Shown here one piece after another: positions 11,976 to 24,787 of a DNA stretch of 64,000 nt. Position 1 is the first letter of the stretch; each line of letters opens with the position of its first letter. The DNA comes from Rattus norvegicus (taxonomy: Eukaryota > Chordata > Mammalia > Rodentia > Muridae): positions 28,058,439 to 28,122,438 of the forward strand of contig NC_086034.1 in assembly GCF_036323735.1 (NCBI RefSeq). Direction: 5' to 3'. Both the position numbers and the translations under genes were made by a program. The notes below the pieces were generated by a model, which saw only the letters and a program-made list of their open reading frames with translations, did no database searches and was not told the origin of the DNA.

Positions 11976-14198
11976 GCTTTTGTTATGGTTTGGACTATTT
12001 CTTCTTAATTAGTGTTATTCCTATATTTAAAGGTATTTATCAGCGGGAGAGAGCTGGACTCTCAGAAATGCAGACAATTCTGAGAGCTCAGAGGAGACCA
12101 CCACTTCTGCTCACATTCCTGGCCCAAGAGGAACCTCTCCTAGAGCCCTCTGGACAGAGGAACCTAGGAGCATTCAGGGACAGAATCATTATGATCTCTG
12201 CCTGTGCCCAGAGCTGAAAGTCAATCACCAGGAGCACTAATACACCTGACAGCAGACATAAGACCACCACCTCTACTCCAAGGGACCCATCTGGAGCCCT
12301 CAGGACACAAGAATCTAGGAGCAGTCTGGGACAGAAACCTTGAGGTTTCTGCCTGCACCTAGAGCTGACCTGGTCCCACAGCTCTCTATACACAGATGCT
12401 GCTGGGAGAGGGCCGGTCTCCAGGAGTGCTGACACACCAGCTTACAGGAGGGGCAAGCTACTGTAAGAGACAGCAAGACAAGCTAACACCAGAGAAAACC
12501 AGATGGCAAGAGGCAAGCACAGGAACCTAAGCAACAGAAATCAGGATTACTTGGCATCATCAGAGTCCAGTTCTCTCACCAAAGCAAATGCTGGATATCC
12601 CAACACACCAGAAAAGCAAGATTTGGATTTAAAATCACATCTCATAATGATGATAGAAGACTTTAAGAAGGACAAAATAACTCCCTTAAAGAAATACAGG
12701 ACAACACAAGTAAACAAGTAGAATCCCTTAAAAATGAAACACAAAATACCCTTAAAGAATTATAGGAAAATACAACCAAACAGGTGGAGGAATTGAAAAA
12801 AAAAATCCAGGATCTAAAAATGGAAATAGAAACAACAAAGAAATCGCAAAGGGAGACAACACTGGAGATAGAAAACCTAGGAAAGAGATCAGTAGTCATA
12901 GAGGCAAGCATCACCAACAGAATATAAGAGATAGAAGAGAGACTCTCAGGGGCAGAAGATATTATAGAAAACACTGAGACAACCATCAAAGAAAATGTTA
13001 AACACGAAAAGCTCCAACCATAACATCCAGGAAATCCAGGACACAATGAGAAGATCAAACCTAAGGATAATAGGTATAGAGAGAGCAAAGATTCCCAACT
13101 TAAAGGACCAGTAAATTTCTTCAACAAAATTATAGAAGAAAATTTCCCTACCCTAAAGAAAGAGATGTCCATAAACATCCAAGAAGTCTACAGAACTCCA
13201 AATAGATTGAACCAGAAAAGAAATTCCTCCTGTCACATAATAGTCAAAACACCAAGTGCATAAAACAAAGAAAGAGTATTAAAAGCAGTAAGGGAAAAAG
13301 GTCAAGTAACATATAAAGGCAGAATTATCAGAATCACACCAGACTTCTCTCCAGAGACTATAAAAGCCAGAAGATCCTGGGCAGATGTCATACAGACTAC
13401 AGGTACCCTCAAACTAATAGAAGAAAAAAGTGGGGAAGAGCCTTAAACACATGGGTACTGGGGAAAATTTCACACTCTAAGATCAAGAATTGACAAATGG
13501 GAGCTCATAAAGGTGTAAAGCTTCTGTAAGGTAAAGGACACTGTCATTAGGAAAAAAACAGCAACAGACAAATTGGGAAAAGATCTTTACCAATCCTACG
13601 TCTGAAAGAGGGTTAATATCCAATATATACAAAGAACTCATGGAGTTAGACTCCAGAGAATCAAATAACCCTATTAACAATGGAAGTACAGAGCTAAACA
13701 AAGAATTCTCAACTGAGGAATATCAAGCGGCTGAGAAGCACCTAAAGAAATGTTCAACATCCTTAGTCATCAGGGAAATGCAAATCAAAGCAACCCTGAG
13801 ATTCCACCTCACACCAATCAGAATGGCTAGATAAATACTCAGGTGACAACAAATGCTGGCAAGGATGTGGAGAAAGAGGAACACTCCTCCATTGTTGGTG
13901 GGATTGCAAGTTGCTCTAACCACTCCAGCAAGCAGTCTGAAGGTTCCTCAGAAAATTGGACATAGTTTTACCTGAGGACACAGCTATACCAGATAACAAG
14001 AACACATACTCCACTATGTTCATTGCAGCCTTATTTATAATAGCCAGAAGCTTCGACAGAGGAATGGATACAGAAAATGTGGTACATTTACACAATGGAG
14101 TACTACTTAGCTATTAGAAACAATGACTTCATGAAATTCATAGGCAAATGGATGAAACTAGAAAATATCATTCTGAGTGAGGTAACTCAATTACAAAA

Positions 14199-14240
14199 CA
14201 CACACACACACACAGACACACACACACAAACACACACACG
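14199..14240. repeat. (CA)n inside L1 ORF2 remnant
   Basis: CA dinucleotides with GA/AA interruptions, expanded from a short CA-containing stretch of the L1. Confidence 0.9.
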
Positions 14241-14462
14241 GTATGCACTCACTGATAAGTGGATATGAGCCCCAAAGCTTGGATTACCTAAGATACAATC
14301 CACATACCACATGAATCTCAAAAAGGAAGACCAAAATGTTGGTGCTTCAGTCCTTCTTAAAAGAGGGAACAAAAATATTCATAGGAGGATATATGGAGAC
14401 AATGTTTGGAGCAGATACTGAAGGGATGAGCATTCAGAGCCTGCCCCACATGGGGATCCAGC

Positions 14463-14545
<83 letters not shown>
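14463..14545. repeat. (TA)n microsatellite in L1 3' UTR
   Basis: About 41 uninterrupted TA units; length is probably unstable. Confidence 0.97.
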
Positions 14546-14548
<3 letters not shown>

Positions 14549-14937
14549 CCACCAAACCCAGATAATATTGATGATGCCAAGAAGTGCATGCTGACAGGAA
14601 TCTGATATAGTTCTTTCCTGAGAGTCTCTGCCAGAGCATGACAAATACAGAGGCGAATGCTAGCAGCCAACCATTGAACTGAGAACGGGGTCCCCATTGG
14701 GGCCCTTGTTGGGCACCAATAGGAGGAGAAGTCCTTGGTTCTGTCAAGGCTGGAGCACCTGAGTAAGGGAATGTCAGGGCAGGGATGTGGGAACACGTGG
14801 GTTGTTTTGGGGGGCACCCTCATAGAGGAAGGGGGAGATGGATGGGATAGGGGGTTTATAGGTGGGAAAACAGGAAAGGGGATAACATTTGAAATGTAAA
14901 TAAAACATATCCAGTACAAAAAATAAAGGTATTTATC

Positions 14938-15576
14938 TTTCCTGTGATATCATTCCATTCATTTATTATTTCTATTAAATGATGGAAGATAATTCCCATT
15001 TAAAGGAGGCCTTTATAATAGAAGCACTTTGTACTGCAAGTAATTACGTTCTGTGTTTCATATTTCCATGCATAAGAACCTCCAGTAGACAAAAAACCCA
15101 GTAACCTCTTCCTGCAGGTTCCTTATTTCTCCACTAGTGAGAAGGGGGAGGATCCTAGAAGTGTATTGTTTATTATCTCTATACCTTTTTATTTCTATAC
15201 CTTCTAAAATCTATTATTCTAACAATATTATGAAAAAAGTAAATGAAGTCTACTATTTTATATCTTTCACAAGGGTAGGCTATGCTCTGTCTGTGGCTGC
15301 TTCGTGCAACTAACTTAGGATAAATTTGTGTAATGTGACAAGCTTGGAAAGATTAGGCTATAGGTGGAATATCTGTACGAAAAGGTAGAGATAAGGAACT
15401 AGTAGTTGATACCCTTTGCAAAACAATAAGAAATAGTAATGAGGTTGGCTTGTGAGAAAATAATTTCCTATTGAAATGAAGTTGCGTCACTTATTTTAAC
15501 ATTATTGCACTAGCATATTGATAGGTTCACAATGGGGTTGGGACTCATCAATTAAGGTAATCAATTGAAAGTGTTG
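14938..15576. other. Intronic sequence, no gene
   Basis: AT-rich; nothing recognised. Confidence 0.6.
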
Positions 15577-15762
15577 TTCTTGGATTGGCTGTGGAGGCTC
15601 ATAACTATACTTCTAAGATTGTTATCCTAAATTTGAGGTTAGCCTAGGCTACCTAGCAAGACCCCATCTCGAAGAACTGAGGGCTGGAATTTGTAATTTC
15701 ATGGTAAGTCACCTTGCCTAATACATACAAGGCCCCAGGTTTGGCCCATCAAATTGCAAAAA

Positions 15763-15801
<39 letters not shown>
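15577..15801 (+). mobile_element. B4 SINE with (AAAT)n tail
   Basis: A B1-like part (GTTAGCCTAGGCTACCTAGC) is followed by an ID-like part (CAAGGCCCCAGGTTTGGCCC). The tail is about 11 AAAT units at 15757-15801. Confidence 0.75.
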
Positions 15802-15976
15802 GTTTTCTCTAGTCTAAGAAGAAAATTGATTAGATTTAAAATATTTGCTTTAAAAACACACTGATATCCAGTGACTTACATATTAAAGAATCAGCCAAAA
15901 TTTTGTTGTTAAGACATGATATTAGAATAACATATTAAGGAAAATATCTCTACCACTCTGAGATAAATCTTTAGAG

Positions 15977-16205
15977 TAGCGGTTCTCAACCTGTGGGTCA
16001 TGACTTCTTTAGGGGATGGAATGACTCTTTCACAGGGATCACAAAAGACCATTGAAAACACAGATGTTTACATTACAATTCATAACAGTAGCAAAATTAT
16101 AGTTCTGCCATAGCAACAAGAATAATTTTCTGGTTGGGGGGGTCATCACAACGTGTGGATCCATATAAAAGGAGATCACAGCATTAGGGAGGTTGAGAAC
16201 CACTG
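15977..16205. mobile_element. hAT-type non-autonomous DNA transposon (URR1-like)
   Basis: The termini are inverted repeats: GCGGTTCTCAACCT at the left and AGGTTGAGAACCACTG at the right. The interior has CATTACAATTCATAACAGTA and ATTATAGTTCTGCCATAGCA, typical of URR1. 8-bp flanks CTTTAGAG (15969-15976) and AATTAGAG (16206-16213) match at six of eight, as expected for an aged hAT duplication. No transposase is present. Confidence 0.85.
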
Positions 16206-16213
16206 AATTAGAG

Positions 16214-19200
16214 GAAGATTTAAGTATGAAGGCAATTTAAAACAATATTAAAACTAGGCTTTAGGGAAATCTTTATTCGCACCTGGGTGTATGTGCATGC
16301 CCATACACACTCTGAGTTACACTACTGTGTCATCAGTGGGATACCGAGTCCTTCACTGAAACCAAAGTTTATGATTCAAAGTAAAAAAAAAGAATATACA
16401 ATGTATAAGAAAATCTCTGTTTTTAATCCCTTTGTCTTTGTTGAACAGATGATCTTAACAGTAAATGTAATAGTCAAATGACTATTTTCATATCTAGAAT
16501 AATAACGGAAGAGTAACAGTTTTCCTAGAAAGCGAGCAGTGATCTTCAGATATTAGTTTTCAAGGAAGAATCGGAGCTAAATCAATATATAAATATATTC
16601 AGTGATAAAGGACTGAATAATTACTCAATAGTTATTTAATTAGTGGCTACTTATTAAAAATAGTTTGTGTAATCTCTATAAAATTGTTCTAGTAGCCTCA
16701 ATCCTCTTCCCTTAGAGTCTTTGTTACCCAACTGTTCAGAGACGCCATTTAGATTAGTATGCAGAGCAAAACAGACAAAGAAAGCCACTTTGTTACCTGG
16801 TTATAGTTGTTCTTTTCTATTCCCTTAACTAAGATGGCTTTACAAGATGATGCCGTGAGAGCCAGCTTGCTTTCAGCTCCATATTCCAAATTCCTCAGCA
16901 GCACATATATTCTCTTGACCTTTCCCATCCTTCTCTAACTACTCAGATGGTGACGGGATGTTTTGTCTTGCTTATCACTAAATCTTCCTGGTGTATGTTA
17001 GATTCTTAGTATATTAAGAATGTATAACCTGAACATCATTGGGATCCTGTTGGAATGATTACAAAGACATGGTTTACTGATAGTGTGAGGTCATATCTTC
17101 CTAGAAGGAGGACTATGTGTGTATGGAAATTTCATAAATAAAAGGGAATTTATTGACCAGAAAATAATATTTCTATTATAGGCAAACTATTCTACAATAC
17201 TGATTCTAGATGACTAGTGTTCCATTTAAAGACACAATGATAAAAAGCCACATGACTAATCCCAGGAATCTAACAGAATAAGTCACAAGACACCTGCATT
17301 TTCCATTTCATGCTCACTTGACAGAAGATAGTTGATAGTATCATGGACTCACACTGAAATATTATTTCAACTGAAATATCAATTGAAGTTATTGAGGTAG
17401 TTGTGTGGTTAGGCAATACAACTAATGAAAAACACCTAGTTTAATGGGAGAGTTAATGCTTCTATCAAATTGAAATATTAAAAAAAGTTTGTATTTGGTA
17501 GGCCGTTCATTGTGTCCTATCTAAGACAGTCAGCTGCTGGACCCCACTTCTAGAAGTGGCATAGCGGGAAGGCAAAGAGAGTAGTGTTTGACACCATCAC
17601 TAGTATACAGTGAATAATCTGTTGTGAAAAACATATCTGACATTAGGACAGTGTGAGCTGGAACACAGTGTTCTGAGTCCCTTTTGTTTCCTTTCAGGTT
17701 GGTATAATGATGTCTGTAGTTAAGTGCAAGTAAACCGAACACGTAGGCATTGCGAATTATGATCATTGCAAGTACAGAGAAAGTTCTGTCTGTGCTTTGT
17801 ACTCAGACAGAGAGAGGTGTTCATGGCCTGCAGCCTTGTATGTTTGTGAAGAAATGGAATAGCAAAGATCACAAGCTGAGCTTGACAAGAGAACAACCCA
17901 CAGGCAACACAGCTTCATCTGATGAGGGCTTCCTTATCCTGTGATTTCAAGAGCCTTGTGTAAAACTGAGAACTTAGAAGAATGGGAACAGGAAGTCCAT
18001 GAACCCCAGAACGAGGTCCTAATGTCTATGCACACCAAAACTCTTGCCATTAAAGAAAATAATGCAGAAGGCCACCAGAACTGAAGACAGCCTTTGGTAA
18101 ACCGAGCTGCAGAGCTCTCTTGGCTCTGTTATTGTTTAAATCAGAAAAGAGCTATGCGCAGTTCTGGCTAAGTTTATTGGAGGAATAGAGAAATGGTGTT
18201 AGTTGCTAACAGCAAGGAGGAAGAACACAAGGCAAGCTGATCGGCTTGGAAAACACCTTTAAAAAGACTGGAGAAGACACAGCGAAGACAAGATAAATCT
18301 TTTGAATTGCTGCATTCAGTATCTGGTTGGAAAGTAATTCTCTGTAAAGAACGATGCAGCTGAGTCTCTAGGAAAAGGATACTAGATAAAGTGCTTTGTC
18401 CAGGTTTAAGAAGAAAAATTCTCGAAAAATTTGTTTTACAAAGATTTCTTTTCAAACACTTCAATCAGAGTTTAAGTAAAAACTAGGTAGTTCTTTGTTC
18501 ATTCTTGGTACAGCACTCAGGGTAGCATTACCCACTTCATCCTTCGGCCTCAGCTGTCTGTGCCTCCAAACTGAGAAAAACATGTTATAATTCTTAAAGA
18601 GAACCCATGAACCAGGTGACCATACATGCACCATACAGTGGGTACAGAATCTTTGGAGTGTGGGTATTAGGTTTGATAAGGTGTCTCATTTTTTCCAATT
18701 GAAGATGGGCTCCAAGTATTTATTTAAAAGATTAATTAGTTGAAGGAGACAAAAATAATTAAACCCCTGAACTTGAGTATTTTATACTCTATATTTAGTC
18801 ATGTTGTTTATATGCACAAATATTTCAGGGCAGGACAGAAGTTGTCAGTAGTACTTGGTGTCTTTGTGAACCCGCCTCACGTTAGCACCTGGCTTCTTAT
18901 TTCGGTAGATTCAGATTGTGAATCCCAGACTTTGAGCCTTGGGGTGCAAGTTTAGTTTATGTTCCTAATCAACAGTGTGTTCATTTCCATATTTCACTAA
19001 CTCATCACTGTGATGTTTTTATTTGTGATTTTTTTTGACTTTCCTGGGCTTTGAGACTATTCTATCTGACAGAGATAACTAAGCAAATTTATGGAACTTT
19101 TTATTGATTGTCCTAAAAGTTCCTAAGCTACCTACTTAGAGACGATAAAGATCTGCTTTCCCTGCAATGAAAACTTGATTTTGGCTTCAAAGATTCTCCT

Positions 19201-22002
19201 TGGCACGCACTAGGCTACCTTGAAGACTTTGCTAACTGTAGGTTTTGATGTAGCAAGGACAATCAATGATACCGAAACTGTAGAGATGAATGAGTCCCAA
19301 ACTCCATCCGCCTATAAAGACTGGCCCTTTCTTTTAAGATGTCACTTCATCTAACCACAATCTCCAACCTCTGCTGATGGTAGATATCCAGAATCATTAG
19401 CTAAATTAATTGTTTCATGCGCTTGGTATTTAGAATGTGGTAAATTGTAATGGAATTACTTAGTTGAGAGCAATTAATGGGATGTACTTTGAATGTATTA
19501 TTACCAGAGGTTATAACTGGCATTCTTTATGACCACTTAAAGACTACCAAAAGAATACTGTTGATGAAAATCAGTGCCATCAGAACAAACCATCTAGAAC
19601 AGCTTAAAAGCTTTGATATGTTGTTTTGAACCACCCCACAATCTAAAATGATGTTGACGACACTGCCTCCTATATGCCTTTTTAAAGGAAGGGGGATGAG
19701 ACTTTAAAAGTTTTCCATAGGTTTCATTGTCCTGGAAGGATGATAAGATATACTGATTCCTCATGTCTAGGAATCCTGCCTTATACTGGGATTGGATATT
19801 TGTACCTTCCTTCCAGGCCACAGTTGTGCAAATGGAGTTGGACCTCAAGATCCAAATGTGTGTGAGAGGGGTTGGGAGGTAAGAAGTGCAAAAACTTGAA
19901 AGCAAATTACAGTAGTAACACCCCACTCCCTTCCTAGCCCCACTTTTGTTGTCCATAGGAATATGGTTCCAGTCAATTCAGGTACTGTAATATCCAAGCC
20001 AATTTTACTGTGTGAAATTATACAAGAAATAATCACATAGTTAAATGTTGATAGCTAATTTTCAAGTTTAATGGCTTAAATAAAACACGTGTGTGGCCTG
20101 CTGTGGAGTCTCATCTGTGTTATATATAAACACTCTTTGTATATTTAATGCTATCAAATATATAGGATGTTTAAATAGTGTCCTTTGTCAACACTTACGG
20201 TCAAAAGAAATGATTTTGTTTGTAAGGAAATTATGCTAGCTCATTAATAAATAGATATGTTCCTCTTTAGTTTCGCCAACACGTTCACCATGATGGATAT
20301 AAGGGGCTATATTTTCTTCTGGTTGCAAACAGAGTAGTTGTAAATTTTGATGTGAAATAGCAAGAAAGGCTCTAAGTTGTATTTATAAGGTTACTCTAGT
20401 TATGCTAGGATACGTTTTCAGTTCTTCCCCAGTATCATGTTTAATATGTTACACACTCCTGAGTGTGGTGTGTGTGTGCTCGAGCTGCGAGGTTTAATAT
20501 AAAAGAGACAACTTGGACATGTTAGTTTTCTAGGTCCTCGCTTTCAAATTCAAATATTATGTTTGACTAAGTTGAAATAAAAATTTTGTGCAGGTAGAGA
20601 ATAGATAGGGGGCAAGGAAGGATGCAGATGCTGTGAAACAACTTGTAATTAATTCCCAGAGGGACAAGAGGAGAAATTCATAGAGTCAAAGCCCATCATT
20701 TAGCTCGTCCAGTACAGTGCCTGCTTAGCATATAAAGCAAGGAGCAGAGCACCCATCCTGTTCCACTTCTACAATGATTGCTCTGGGACTCAGAACCAGA
20801 AAGTCACCTTTTGATATTCAGGTTACCCCAAAGATAAATAAAAAACAATCAATGCATTTCTCCAAAGGTAATTTGTACATACATAGTTTTGAAATCTGTC
20901 AATCATTTAAAGATTAAAAAAAAGTATCCCAAAAATAGGGCACGTTACTCTCTGCCCTCCTAATTTACAAAATGAACTTAGAGTTACGGTGGCTATGTGG
21001 TCAGCCTCCCACTGGGCACCTTGTGGAACGATCATGTTTACTTTAATCTCTTCTCATTTGGGAGCTCATCATGTTTATTTCCATGCACTGCTCTGTCTAT
21101 TCGCTTTAGCTCTGCATTTCATTCAAATGAAAAAGCAGCTCTGGGCTTATTCATTATTTAAATTGCAGTGCTCACACTCCCGTTGGATATTGATATATCT
21201 ATATACATAGATATGGTTTATATAGATGTAAGGCTACAGCTAGGGAGAAAGGATGAGTAAGTTAAATGTTAAACCCCAGGGTTGGAGAATGAATTATCTG
21301 CAGCACATTGCCCTTGCAGATGTCTTTAACAAGTGGTCTGTTGGCGACTCTGAAATGTTAACTTTATACTTGGTCTTACAATCGTGTTTTAGAAAAGAAT
21401 TAACACAGGTGAAGTATTTGAAGATAAATTTTATATTTCATTTGCAACATGATGAACAATATAGAAAAGAGTGGCTTTTATTTGTAAGCCCTTCTAGTGA
21501 TATATAAAACATCAGGCCAAACATTAAAAGAAGTTAAACAAAACCTAGGTCACATCTTATAGAATAGATTCTTCTCTTATTCTGCAATAGTCAACTTTCA
21601 AAATGTTCGGTGAGTTATGCTATTTAATAGGTCCTTTTATCTAGCTGTGGGAACTGACCTCAAAAGAAGACCCTTTTCATGGTTCTCATCAGTTCAATTA
21701 CATTGAATTATAAATGTATCATATATATTTATATATATATGATGTCTCTTTGCATATTTGTACATGTGCACCTTTGAAATCTTGGGAGGATGGTGTATAA
21801 ACCAGAACTCACACAATGCAAAACAGAACAAAGTGATTTACCTGCAAAGACAGGACTGTATTTTAGTTATTGAGTCCTTTACAGGACAAGCATCCTCCAT
21901 GAACATGAGTGTTTTTTGGTAGAGTCTTATCAAAGAAGGACATGAAGTTTGAAAGCAAGCTTAGTTTGCAAGTTTCCCTTCCCACCCCTAGTATGCTTGT
22001 AC
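16214..22002. other. Marchf1 intron 3' of the RING-CH exon; mostly unique sequence
   Basis: No exon with splice borders and family resemblance is found in 5.8 kb. Several frames of 60-120 codons (for example minus strand 19594-19956) lack any recognisable motif. This is the longest stretch without clear repeats. The next coding exon of Marchf1 must lie below position 1. Confidence 0.5.
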
Positions 22003-22183
22003 CTTCCGCAGGGGCTTGAGCTTGGTTTCCATTATGAAGTCATACTTGCAGAGCTCACAGCACCGTGTGTCTGAGCTCTTGATCCACTGGTGGAGACAGG
22101 ACTGGTGGACAAAGCGCAAGGTTCCTGTGCAGCGACAGGGTGTGATGAGTGGGCTCTCTTCATCTCCTTCGCAGTGACAGATC
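22003..22183 (-). CDS. Marchf1: Marchf1 internal exon encoding the RING-CH zinc finger
   Basis: This 181-bp coding exon belongs to the membrane-associated E3 ubiquitin ligase MARCHF1, which ubiquitinates MHC class II beta chain and CD86 and sends them to lysosomes in dendritic and B cells. It encodes one base completing an Arg codon plus 60 residues, [10 protein letters not shown] to ...KLKPLRK. Visible RING-CH ligands in exon residues are C2, C16-x-C18, H26-x2-C29 and C42-x2-C45, with the conserved Trp at 33; the first Cys comes from the preceding exon. The acceptor (AG at 22184-22185) follows a short pyrimidine run ending in CCCC, and the donor is GTACAAG (GT at 22001-22002). The residues match MARCHF1 rather than its paralogue MARCHF8 as I recall them (Arg-Cys-Thr-Gly-Thr where MARCHF8 has His-Cys-Thr-Gly-Ser). 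Reading past the donor adds four residues and a stop, so the open frame there is not the natural end. The next exon, expected to begin with Trp-Glu-Lys, is not in the window. Confidence 0.97.
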
Positions 22184-22543
22184 CTGGGGAAAGATGGGGC
22201 AGAAAACATGAGTTCTCCCAGAGTACGTGGCACCACTGGAGGTCTGCCTTTGCATTGGACTGTATTCAAAACTTTAACCTACAGTCTAGAATTCATGGTC
22301 TTTTCACTTCAACTTTAATGGTAAATCCAAACTTCTGATCAATATCCATTTACTTTCATATGATAGTTATTCTTAGACTCAAGTCATATGATAAAGCATT
22401 AGATGCATGTACACCAGAAACACACCTGTTTCTTTCTGACAGTGAAGCCAATTTAAAGAACAAATCTATTGAATGTAGTCTGTTTAAAAGGTTACTGTCT
22501 ATGGCATTTCACATATAAAGGTCATGACTTAGAAGTATCCCAA

Positions 22544-22700
22544 AGATGGGTGGTGTTCTACACTTTAATCCCAGCACTAGGGAGGCAGAGGTAAAAGCAG
22601 GGGATCATTCCAAGTTTAAGAACAGCCTGATCTGTAAAGCAGGCTCAGGACAGCCAGGACCAAACAGTAAGGTATTGTCTTAAATATGTAAGTAAGTAAT
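22544..22700 (+). mobile_element. B1 SINE
   Basis: TTTAATCCCAGCACTAGGGA followed by GGCAGAGG and GGACAGCCAGGACCAAACAG is the direct B1 layout, ending in an AAGTAAGTAATAAATAAG tail. Confidence 0.9.
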
Positions 22701-23164
22701 AAATAAGTAAAAAACCCCTGAAAACATGTTTAAAATAATTTTATAGTTTGATACCTTCACCATGTTATTACAAGTATGGGATATTACTACTATGGAAGAA
22801 TTTTGAGAAGCTTTAAAGTGATATCACATTCTAAAGTTAATGTTGAAAGTCTATCCTGAATATATCACCAATTTCCTAGGAAAATGTACATTGATTAGGT
22901 CACAGTGAACTGTTGATTGTTATTATTGTATAACAGTCACAAAAACTTCTGGTCCCATAAAATCCTAGTTCAGTAAATCCTACTGTTTGAAAATGCTGTC
23001 ATTTCTCTGTCTATAGTTCCAATAGTTTCTGGATTCAAGTGAATTTTGATTACATAGATTTACAGCCCATAAATTTGTTGCTACTCTCGCTTTCATAATT
23101 TAGAGAATTTTCTCCTTGAATGAGACAAACGACTCATAACTCTAAGCAGTTAATTAAAAGCTCT
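22701..23164. other. Intronic sequence, no gene
   Basis: AT-rich; nothing recognised. Confidence 0.6.
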
Positions 23165-23480
23165 GCCCTTGGCTGGAGGGATGGCTCAGTGGAGAATGCA
23201 CTTGCCCTAAGGCTGTTAGGCCTTCAGTTGGAATCCTCAGGACCCATGTAGATCTGGGTGTCCCAGGTAGGGCAAAATGGAAGGCAAACAGAGGTGCATC
23301 CTTGGAGGCTTGTGGGACACCTAAGGGACACTGTGTCAAACAAGATGAAGATGACAGTTCACACTTGAGGTCCTCTGACCTTTACATGTGTACTGCACAA
23401 ATGTACCTGAACTCACATACATGAACATGCATGTATATACATGCATCTGCATCATATACACACATGGAAGAGAAAAAATT
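23165..23480 (+). mobile_element. B2/B3-superfamily SINE
   Basis: The head GGCTGGAGGGATGGCTCAGT is tRNA-derived. The body is longer than usual for B2 (about 300 bp) and ends CATATACACACATGG. 23481-24219 beyond it shows nothing I can name. Confidence 0.75.
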
Positions 23481-24219
23481 CTTAGACCTTCAAAAATCCA
23501 ATAATATAACCAGCTATTGAGAGTTGTTAACAGACTTCATTAGAAATATTGCTTAATGCATGTTCAAAATATCAGCACCAAATATAATATTTAAAACCCT
23601 TTAAAATCTGCATAATTACTCATGGATAGTCTGGAAGAACACATAAATCAGTTTCTGCTAGTTCCTTTCCACTATACACTCTTTTTCAGAAGCAGGAGTT
23701 CTGAAGAGTGGATTAAAAATCTACTCTTAATATATCTTGTCTCCTTTGAGGACTAGAAGAAGGAAGGAGGTTGCTCTCATAGCTAGTGCTGGAAGTTAGA
23801 GGAATTGAAACCCTGTGGCCTACCAACCTTAAAAAGTAAATATGTATGACAGAGTACATGTGTATTCTGTATTTATTTCTTAAGTAAAAACAAAGGCAAG
23901 CGCACTGACTTCTATACTTTGAGGTAGGAGTTGTATGAAAACAAGTTCACACTCAATGCTCCACCCCCCTGCCTTTTCCTGGTTGAGTTAGAACTTGCAG
24001 GTTTTCTATGTATCTTGTACAAAAAGCCAACATAGTGGAATAAAACAAAAAAAATCTGCATAGCCATTTTTTAATGTCAAATCCTATAACATCTCCCTTA
24101 TTCACACCTGGACACAGAAACTCAGCTTGTCATTCTTTGCACCAAACTGATGTCAACCCAGCGTCACAGCACAGGGTTCCCTGGGTGTTGGTTGAATAGT
24201 AAAATGACCACCCTATAAA

Positions 24220-24605
24220 AGTGGCAAGTGTTACTTGTATGTGCGTTTTCAGGGTTGACCATCCGATACTGGACAACCAATGCGTGTGCTTCTCCCTGTG
24301 AAGGACCATATCTCCCGGTTTCAGACTCCATCAGTTGCCAGTGTAGAGTTGAGGCCTCATGGGCTTTTCTCCATCCAGTTTGTCATGTGTACTCTTGTAT
24401 TCTTGAACTCAACAGGTTATATTTAAAAATACATCTGTATGGTCAAATGTATTTATACATACGATAACAATGAACAGAGAGGCTATGGATTTGGAGGAGA
24501 GAGGAGGGGTATATGAGAAGCGTTGGAAGAAAGGGAAAGGGAGAAGTACAATGAAATTTCAACCTCAGCTATAATAACAACAATAAAACAAAACAAAGCA
24601 AATAA
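24220..24605 (+). mobile_element. Lx L1 3' end with 5' inversion
   Basis: 24225 to about 24415 is Lx 3' UTR in reverse (GTTACTTGTATGTGCGTTTT, CAGGGTTGACCATCCGATAC). From about 24420 the 3' end runs direct (GAGGCTATGGATTTGGAGGA, GAGGGGTATATGAGAAGCG) to an A-rich tail. The TSD was not identified. Confidence 0.7.
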
Positions 24606-24787
24606 ACGGAGAAAGAAAACAAAGTTTCCATTTGCACAGAATTTGATTGCGATTTTATTTTTATAGGCACTGGAATGACAGAGAATAAGAAATCACAGAA
24701 AATAATAGGTGACACTCTCTCCACCTCCAAATTAGTTGTTTTAAATTAGCATACAAAGTAAGGGGCTTCATTGAGGTTTTCAGTTAT

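Larger units (their letters stand above)
12042..14924 (+). mobile_element. LINE-1 with large internal deletion, flanked by TSD
   Basis: 5' UTR remnant 12042-12502; ORF1 from ATG 12503 with L1 ORF1 residues (MARGKHRN, PNTPEKQDLDLK) interrupted by a stop at 12719-12721 and later breaks. At about 13400-13420 ORF1 sequence jumps directly to the C-terminal part of ORF2, which runs to about 14268. Nearly all of ORF2, including endonuclease and reverse transcriptase, is absent. A 3' UTR with a (TA)n tract follows. The 13-bp duplication AAAGGTATTTATC occurs at 12029-12041 and 14925-14937. The copy cannot move on its own. Confidence 0.93.

Noticed and set aside
12503..13178. Frames resembling a protein-coding gene, on both strands
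   Set aside because: The plus-strand one is L1 ORF1 with stops; the minus-strand 171-codon frame is its shadow.
14336..14919. Several frames with long Ile-Tyr runs on both strands
   Set aside because: They are produced by the (TA)n tract in an L1 3' UTR.
16895..16915. GCAGCACATATA, reminiscent of the U6 snRNA start
   Set aside because: Only about a dozen bases match; the rest of U6 is absent.
19594..19956. 120-codon minus-strand frame
   Set aside because: No recognisable family, no splice sites of matching phase, ordinary composition for AT-rich intron; chance frame is the simplest explanation.
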